NCBI GenBank assembly: GCA_021795255.1
Contig: JAJYPQ010000118.1
Coordinates: 1 to 9,913 of the forward strand
Direction: 5' to 3'
DNA from: Pseudomonadota bacterium
GTDB taxonomy: Bacteria; Pseudomonadota; Gammaproteobacteria; Acidiferrobacterales; Acidiferrobacteraceae
Length of the DNA: 9,913 bases
Shown here: positions 5,609 through 9,913 of the stretch, in pieces
Layout: every line of letters begins with the position of its first letter
Numbering within the stretch: position 1 is the first letter of the stretch
Translations under genes and position numbers: made by a program
The notes under the pieces: generated by a model
What the model was told of the DNA's origin: nothing
The model's database searches: none
Seen by the model: only the letters and a program-made list of their open reading frames with translations

Positions 5609-7098
5609 TGGACATTCTCTACCCGACAACCGCCGTGATTATGGAAGGGTTGTCCCTGCGTTTCCTGCGTGAATACGCGATCTTACCGCTCTCTTTCAGC
5701 GACACAGAACTCGTGGTCGCTATGGCCGACCCAACGGACACCGTGAGCCTCGAAGCCTTGGCGCTCTTTGCCGGGAAACCGGTGCGCGCGCTCTGCGATG
5801 AGCGCGACCGGATTTTAGGACGGATCGACCAACTCTATGGATCCGTAGATGCGATCCTCCACCAGCCGGATCGGACAGACCCAGGTCCGGAGGTATTAGA
5901 TGTCAAAAATGAGGGCGCGCTTCGCGATCAAGCCCTGGAGGCGCCCATCGTGGCGCGGGTCGGTGCGCTGCTGGCCGCGGCCGTGGAGGTTGGTGTATCC
6001 GATATTCATCTCGAACCCCAGGAACGGCGCTTCGCCGTGCGGTTTCGCATTGATGGGGTCCTACGGGAACGCGAATCGCCCCCCAAGGCCCTAGAGCGCG
6101 CCATGATCTCGCGCTTAAAGCTGCTCGCGAACATGAATATTGCAGAACGCCGCATTCCCCAGGATGGACGCTTCCAGGCCCATGTCCTCGGTCAAGACGT
6201 CGATTTCCGGGTCGCCACCAGTCCCGGCTTACACGGGGAGACACTCGTCATCCGTCTCTTGACCCGCCGTTCGGGCGAGGTCGCTTTGGGAGATTTGGGA
6301 CTCAACGCGGCTGATGAGGCCTGGCTGCGCGCCACCATTGCCGCCCCCCATGGGCTTATTTTGGTCACGGGACCCACGGGAAGCGGCAAGACCACGACGC
6401 TCTATTGCGCCCTGAAGGAGATGGATGCCACCAGCCGCAAGATCATCACCTTGGAAGATCCGATTGAATATCAGCTCCCAGGCGCCGTCCAAATCGCGGT
6501 GCGCCCCGACCTCGGACTCAACTTTGCCCAAGGACTGCGGGCGCTCGTGCGCCAAGACCCTGACGTCCTCATGATTGGCGAGATTCGCGACAGTGAAACG
6601 GCCGCGATCGCCGTCCAAGCGGCGCTCACCGGGCACCTCGTGTTATCGACACTCCATACCAATGATGCCTTAGGGGCGATTGCCCGCCTACAGGAATTGG
6701 GCATCGCGCCCACCCTGCTCGCGGCGAGCTTGAAGGGGGTCATCGCGCAACGCCTTGTCCGCCGCCTCTGTGCCGCCTGCGCAAAGCCCGCCGCGACGAG
6801 TTCCTCCCCCCTCCTCGCGATCGGTTGTTCCGCTTGCGATGAAACCGGGTATCGGGGTCGTATTGGTCTCTTTGAGACGCTCGTCATGACCCCCGCCCTT
6901 CTCGATCTCCTCGGAAGTGACGCGCCGCCTAGCGCCTACACCACCGCCCTGCTAGCGCTCCCCCACCGCACCCTCGCCGACGAGGCTCGCGACAAGATCG
7001 CCTTAGGCCTTACGACGGCAACCGAGGTCGCGCGCGTGATCGGTCGCGAGGAGGCGATCTCGGCGCCCGTGGCGGCCCTAGGGGCGCACCATGCCTAA
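5608..7098 (+). CDS. gspE: Type II secretion assembly ATPase GspE
   Basis: GspE is the cytoplasmic hexameric ATPase that powers pseudopilus assembly through GspL and GspF. Of its 496 residues, 10-78 form an N1E/MshEN-type domain and about 110-220 the PAS-like N2E domain (SDIHLEP at 131-137, RRIPQDGR at 181-188). The RecA-like core has Walker A GPTGSGKTT (255-263), the Asp box from LEDPIEY (282), Walker B DVLMIGEIRD (319-328, with E325) and the His box TGHLVLSTLHTNDA (341-354). The zinc site is Cys388, Cys391, Cys407 and Cys410, followed by TGYRGR. The gap between the Cys pairs is only 15 residues, against about 29 in EpsE. The chosen ATG at 5608 overlaps the previous stop; the frame is open back to 5437 but only as antiparallel-free read-through of gspC. 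It overlaps gspF by eight bases. Confidence 0.97.
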   Translation: MDILYPTTAVIMEGLSLRFLREYAILPLSFSDTELVVAMADPTDTVSLEALALFAGKPVRALCDERDRILGRIDQLYGSVDAILHQPDRTDPGPEVLDVKNEGALRDQALEAPIVARVGALLAAAVEVGVSDIHLEPQERRFAVRFRIDGVLRERESPPKALERAMISRLKLLANMNIAERRIPQDGRFQAHVLGQDVDFRVATSPGLHGETLVIRLLTRRSGEVALGDLGLNAADEAWLRATIAAPHGLILVTGPTGSGKTTTLYCALKEMDATSRKIITLEDPIEYQLPGAVQIAVRPDLGLNFAQGLRALVRQDPDVLMIGEIRDSETAAIAVQAALTGHLVLSTLHTNDALGAIARLQELGIAPTLLAASLKGVIAQRLVRRLCAACAKPAATSSSPLLAIGCSACDETGYRGRIGLFETLVMTPALLDLLGSDAPPSAYTTALLALPHRTLADEARDKIALGLTTATEVARVIGREEAISAPVAALGAHHA

Positions 7099-8299
7099 GT
7101 GGCTCTATCACGGGGTTGATGCCCGCGGGCGAGTCTTTACCGGCCCCATTGAGGCCCGCGATCGGGATGAAGCCGCCTATCGGCTGCATCAGCAAGGGCT
7201 CTTGGCGACTGACCTCACGGTCATGGTCCCCGCAGGCGAACGAGCACCCGCGCTTGCCCTCGGACGCACGATTGATCGCGCCGCCCTCCTAGCGGTCACC
7301 GATATCTTGAGTTCCCTTCTGCAGGCCGGGCTTACCATCGAACAAGCCCTGACAGTCGCTTTATCTTTAAGTCTACCGCTCCCGGCGCGTCTCTTAATCG
7401 AGGATACTCTGCACGATGTGCGGGGGGGCTTCAGCCTCAGCGAGGCGCTCACACCGGTGCGCGGCATCCCTCCTTATTATTTGAGCCTCGTGCGCAACGG
7501 CGAGCTCACGGGCGATTTAGGCCCGATGCTCGCGCGGTTGCGGACTGCCCTGATGCGCAGCGCCCAGGTGCGCGCCGAGATCATCAATGCCGCCCTCTAC
7601 CCCGCGCTTCTGATCGGGGTCATGCTCCTGTCGCTGCTCTTTTTGTTCGCTGATGTGGTGCCACGCTTTGCAGCTATGTTCGCTGGCAGTTCTGTGCGTC
7701 TGCCAGAAGCGACTCGTGTGTTGATGACCGTGGCCCACTTTTTACATCAGGAGATCGGCACGCTTCTTCTGGGACTCGTGGCGTCCCTTGGTCTTCTAAT
7801 AGGTCTTTGGCGCAGCCCCGCGGGCCGGGCACTGGGCGAACGCCTGCTCCTGCGCACACCGGGTCTCGGGGCCACTGTGATCGGCCTCGAACTCGGCCGG
7901 GTTTTCCGGACGATGGGGACATTGCTTGCGGGCGGGATCCCGCTCACTCACGCCTTGGAGAGCGTCTGCGCGGTGCCGGGGAACCGCCTGTTGCAAACCG
8001 CCTTACGAGCTTGGCATGCCCGCCTCGTGGCCGGTGACAGCGCCGCCGAAGCGATTGCCTCTTTAACCCTCCTGCCGCCTTTCGTACGCCAATTTATTGG
8101 CGTCGGGAATGAGACGGGGCATATGGATGAAGTGTTCTTAACGCTGGCCGACCGCCTAGAAGATTCGGTCGATCGCACAATTCGGCGGGCCTTATCCTTA
8201 GTCGAACCGATCGCGATTCTGCTGATGGGCTTACTAGTCGGTTCGGTCGTGGTATCGATCCTAGCCGCTGTCTTTGCGCTCAATACCGTCCATGTCTAA
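7091..8299 (+). CDS. gspF: Type II secretion inner-membrane platform protein GspF
   Basis: GspF is the polytopic platform protein thought to couple GspE motion to pseudopilin extraction from the membrane. It has 402 residues, the usual family length. An N-terminal cytoplasmic part opens with a YHGVDARGRVFTG segment typical of the PilC/GspF start. Two homologous F domains follow (about 67-190 and 270-395). Signature segments are PPYYLSLVRNGELTGDL (127-143) and, in the second copy, PPFVRQFIGVGNETGHMDEV (329-348), each carrying the conserved Glu-Thr-Gly or equivalent. Three membrane helices are visible at about 166-188, 222-240 and 372-397. The start overlaps the gspE stop by eight bases, and gspG follows after a 17-base gap. 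The call is certain. Confidence 0.96.
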   Translation: MPKWLYHGVDARGRVFTGPIEARDRDEAAYRLHQQGLLATDLTVMVPAGERAPALALGRTIDRAALLAVTDILSSLLQAGLTIEQALTVALSLSLPLPARLLIEDTLHDVRGGFSLSEALTPVRGIPPYYLSLVRNGELTGDLGPMLARLRTALMRSAQVRAEIINAALYPALLIGVMLLSLLFLFADVVPRFAAMFAGSSVRLPEATRVLMTVAHFLHQEIGTLLLGLVASLGLLIGLWRSPAGRALGERLLLRTPGLGATVIGLELGRVFRTMGTLLAGGIPLTHALESVCAVPGNRLLQTALRAWHARLVAGDSAAEAIASLTLLPPFVRQFIGVGNETGHMDEVFLTLADRLEDSVDRTIRRALSLVEPIAILLMGLLVGSVVVSILAAVFALNTVHV

Positions 8300-8303
8300 C
8301 CTT

Positions 8304-8310
8304 GGGAGAT
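8304..8310 (+). promoter_or_regulatory. Ribosome site that decides the gspG start
   Basis: GGGAGAT lies six bases before ATG at 8317. A TTG five codons upstream (8302) is in frame, but it overlaps this site and has nothing like it ahead, so the ATG is preferred. Confidence 0.6.
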
Positions 8311-8316
8311 CTCCTG

Positions 8317-8772
8317 ATGTCTCTGACTCCATCTCGCCTGCCGACTCAACGGGGCCTCACGCTCCTCGAACTGATTGTGGTTATGGTGATTCTCGGGCTT
8401 TTGGTGAGCCTGGTCGGACCCGACCTTTGGTCACGCCTCCATCAATCCCGGGTAAAGACCGCGGCCATGCAGATCACGCTCCTCGGTTCGGCACTGGGCA
8501 ACTACCGGCTCGACGTCGGGCGTTATCCGACCACGACCGAGGGCCTTGTGGCCTTGATGCACAGACCTCCCGGAATCCACGGCTGGAGTGGTCCCTACCT
8601 GGCGCGCGGCGTGCCCCTGGACCCTTGGGGACACCCTTACCATTACCGCAGCCCAGGGAAACATGGGGCTTATGATCTTTGGAGCACCGGATCCGGGCAC
8701 GGACCGCGCATCACCTCGTGGAGTACCCAAGGCCTTGCTGCCCCTGCGCCAAACCGGCCTCACGCTTCTTGA
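8317..8772 (+). CDS. gspG: Major pseudopilin GspG
   Basis: GspG is the main subunit of the periplasmic pseudopilus. The 151-residue precursor has a 13-residue basic leader, then the prepilin peptidase site RG^LTLLEL (cut after Gly13, Glu18 at +5 of the mature protein) and a hydrophobic helix to about 34. GspG-specific marks are GRYPTTTEGLVAL (68-80), LDPWGHPYHYRSPG (101-114) and the YDLWSTG segment (119-125). The usual calcium loop after this, GADGxxGGxGxxxDIxNW, is replaced by a short GSGHGPRITSW with neither Asp. A Pro/Ala tail is encoded where the gene overlaps gspH. Maturation would need a GspO/PilD peptidase, not seen here. The residue after cleavage is Leu where Phe is commoner. Confidence 0.93.
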   Translation: MSLTPSRLPTQRGLTLLELIVVMVILGLLVSLVGPDLWSRLHQSRVKTAAMQITLLGSALGNYRLDVGRYPTTTEGLVALMHRPPGIHGWSGPYLARGVPLDPWGHPYHYRSPGKHGAYDLWSTGSGHGPRITSWSTQGLAAPAPNRPHAS

Positions 8773-9184
8773 GCTGATCGTCGTCATGGCGATTGTAGCG
8801 GCCGTCATAACAATGGTGGGCTTACCGTTTCTTGGCCATCGCCAGGCAAGCCTCAAATGGCTGGCGCGACACACTGACGCCCTCATCCAGCTCGCCCGGA
8901 CGGTCGCCATCACCCATGGCGTCACTGAGCAACTCCAGATAGACCCGCGCACGCGCACCATCCGTCTGCATGGACCGCTCTCCGCACGCCGGCTACACAT
9001 GGGGCCGCTCCGAGTATCTCGTTCAGTGCGCGTCACCGTTTCCGCCAACGTGTCTTACGGCCCGCATGACGTGCGCCGCTTCTTCTTCTACCCCGATGGC
9101 AGCGCCAGTCCCGGGCACATCGTGTTTCATCGTCACCATACTAAGCGCACCATCAGCGTGGAGATTTTCTCGCATGCGCGCTAG
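8735..9184 (+). CDS. gspH: Minor pseudopilin GspH
   Basis: GspH is a minor pseudopilin near the tip of the pseudopilus. From the TTG at 8735 it is 149 residues: an eight-residue leader MLPLRQTG, prepilin cut before LTLLELIVVM (Glu13 at +5), a membrane helix to about 30 and a periplasmic domain ending in the GspH-like pattern FFFYPDGSASPG (116-127) and RTISVEI. The start is uncertain. ATGs at 8663 and 8672 are also in frame and have purine runs ahead, but would give leaders of about 29-32 residues and overlap gspG by over 100 bases. The TTG has GGAG at 8720-8723, 11 bases away, and gives a leader of normal size with a 38-base overlap. Gene identity is firm; start confidence is moderate. Confidence 0.88.
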   Translation: MLPLRQTGLTLLELIVVMAIVAAVITMVGLPFLGHRQASLKWLARHTDALIQLARTVAITHGVTEQLQIDPRTRTIRLHGPLSARRLHMGPLRVSRSVRVTVSANVSYGPHDVRRFFFYPDGSASPGHIVFHRHHTKRTISVEIFSHAR

Positions 9185-9527
9185 GAATACGGGCTTCACG
9201 CTGCTCGAGGTGGTCGTGGCGCTCGCCATCTTCGTGGCCGCAGCTTCGGTTATGCTCGAAGAGTCTTCCAATCTCTTGCAAAGCGCTATCCGCGCTCATG
9301 CGCAATTGCGTCAAGACCTGGCTCTGCAAGACGCCATCGCGTTAACCGTAGCCGCCGCGCGAAGTGCCGGGTCATTGGCCACTCCTGTTCGATTTGGCTC
9401 GGTGACGATTCAAAGGCACACACTCGCAAACCTAGTGCTAGCCAGCCCGGCGGGTATGCGGCGTCTGCAAAAGATTCTGCTCGTGGCGCCCCATGGGCGC
9501 ACCATAGTCCTCTGGGTGCAACGATGA
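9174..9527 (+). CDS. gspI: Minor pseudopilin GspI
   Basis: GspI is the minor pseudopilin that, with GspJ and GspK, forms the tip complex that starts pseudopilus growth. The 117-residue precursor has the leader MRARNTG, a cut before FTLLEVVVAL (Glu12 at +5) and a hydrophobic helix to about 28. The small periplasmic domain ends with ILLVAPHGRTIVLWVQR. Length and the LLEVVVALAIF start fit GspI, and the position between gspH and gspJ agrees. The ATG at 9174 overlaps the gspH stop by 11 bases and has GGAG about 10 bases upstream. The open frame extends back to 8970, but only inside gspH. The stop overlaps gspJ as ATGA. Confidence 0.88.
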   Translation: MRARNTGFTLLEVVVALAIFVAAASVMLEESSNLLQSAIRAHAQLRQDLALQDAIALTVAAARSAGSLATPVRFGSVTIQRHTLANLVLASPAGMRRLQKILLVAPHGRTIVLWVQR

Positions 9528-9913
9528 GCGGACAACGGCAACAGGGCTTTACGCTCCTGGAACTCATTATCGCCACGGCCATAACCGCGGCGCTGATGGC
9601 AGGACTTGCCGCCTTTTTGCAGGAAACCATCGCAACGCGCGCGCATCTGAGCCCCCAAGACGCCTGGATCCGGCAGTTGTTGTTAGTGAACAATCAGCTT
9701 CACCACGAGCTTGCCGGCGCGAGTTTTCGGCACTTGAGTCTCGATGACCACGTTTTCCTATTCGAATCCCGCACGGCATACCGGGCACTGCCTCCTGGCC
9801 GCTACTTCTATCAATACACGTTTAACCCGTCTGCCCGGACGCTTTCGCTATCGCTGCGGGCCGCTCTGCGCAATCACCACGAAGGCGCGGAACTGTTTCA
9901 CGGTGTCGTGCTC
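9524..9913 (+). CDS. gspJ: Minor pseudopilin GspJ (3' end missing)
   Basis: I translated the frame by hand from ATG at 9524: 130 codons stay open to the right edge. The leader MSGQRQQG is followed by a prepilin cut before FTLLELIIATAI (Glu13 at +5) and a membrane helix to about residue 32. The periplasmic part begins with a charged helix (about 36-66). GspJ proteins are usually about 200 residues, so roughly a third is likely beyond the window. Order after gspG-H-I and the ATGA junction with gspI support the name. GspK, the usual next gene, would follow outside. A GspK identity for this frame is less likely because the leader helix and short N-terminal helix fit GspJ and this is the normal slot for gspJ. 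Confidence 0.82.
   Translation, partial: MSGQRQQGFTLLELIIATAITAALMAGLAAFLQETIATRAHLSPQDAWIRQLLLVNNQLHHELAGASFRHLSLDDHVFLFESRTAYRALPPGRYFYQYTFNPSARTLSLSLRAALRNHHEGAELFHGVVL

Noticed and set aside
8431..9048. Minus-strand frame of 205 codons opposite gspG and gspH
   Set aside because: Its content is a reverse shadow of GC-rich coding sequence; both plus-strand genes have clear prepilin signatures.
1160..9913. A type IV pilus or MSHA locus as the identity of the operon
   Set aside because: The order resembles these, but GspG carries the DPWG and YDLWS marks, GspH the FYPDG mark, and four consecutive pseudopilins of G-H-I-J type follow; there is no MshM-like AAA ATPase or MshN-like TPR gene.
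1..9913. CRISPR arrays, tRNA or rRNA genes, insertion sequences
   Set aside because: No regularly spaced repeats, cloverleaf-like sequences, rRNA signatures, transposase motifs or terminal inverted repeats were seen.

Overview
The window is almost entirely one side of a type II secretion (T2SS) operon. It reads rightward from about base 1160 to the right edge in the order gspL-gspM-gspD-gspC-gspE-gspF-gspG-gspH-gspI-gspJ. A separate leftward gene is cut by the left edge. The DNA is GC-rich by eye. The Arg-rich, Lys-poor proteins, the XcpY/XpsL-like GspL and the class of prepilins point to a proteobacterium, most likely gamma or a related acidithiobacillia-type lineage. The species cannot be named from this sequence alone.

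Bases 1-762 (minus strand) encode the first 254 residues of an exported protein. It has a signal peptide, a TPR-like helical segment and the start of a papain-fold, C39-peptidase-like domain with a candidate catalytic Cys201; the rest lies outside the window. Bases 763-1159 are a comparatively AT-rich divergent intergenic region. It carries a good minus-strand promoter candidate, a hairpin in the leader of the leftward gene, several inverted repeats of unknown role and a weaker plus-strand promoter candidate for the secretion operon.

Bases 1160-9913 hold ten tightly packed genes joined by overlaps of 1-38 nt or gaps of at most 17 nt. GspL and GspM form the inner-membrane platform with GspF and GspC. 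GspD is the outer-membrane secretin, GspE the cytoplasmic assembly ATPase, GspG the major pseudopilin, and GspH, GspI and GspJ minor pseudopilins. GspJ runs off the right edge. GspK and the prepilin peptidase GspO are not in the window.

The system is recognisable, not a new class, but several parts depart from the textbook machine. The gene order resembles MSHA/type IV pilus loci (L-M-D-C before E-F). GspG seems to lack the conserved aspartates of the calcium site. GspD has a strongly basic C-terminal tail and a possible lipobox. GspE has a shortened zinc loop, and GspC is minimal, with no PDZ or coiled-coil module.
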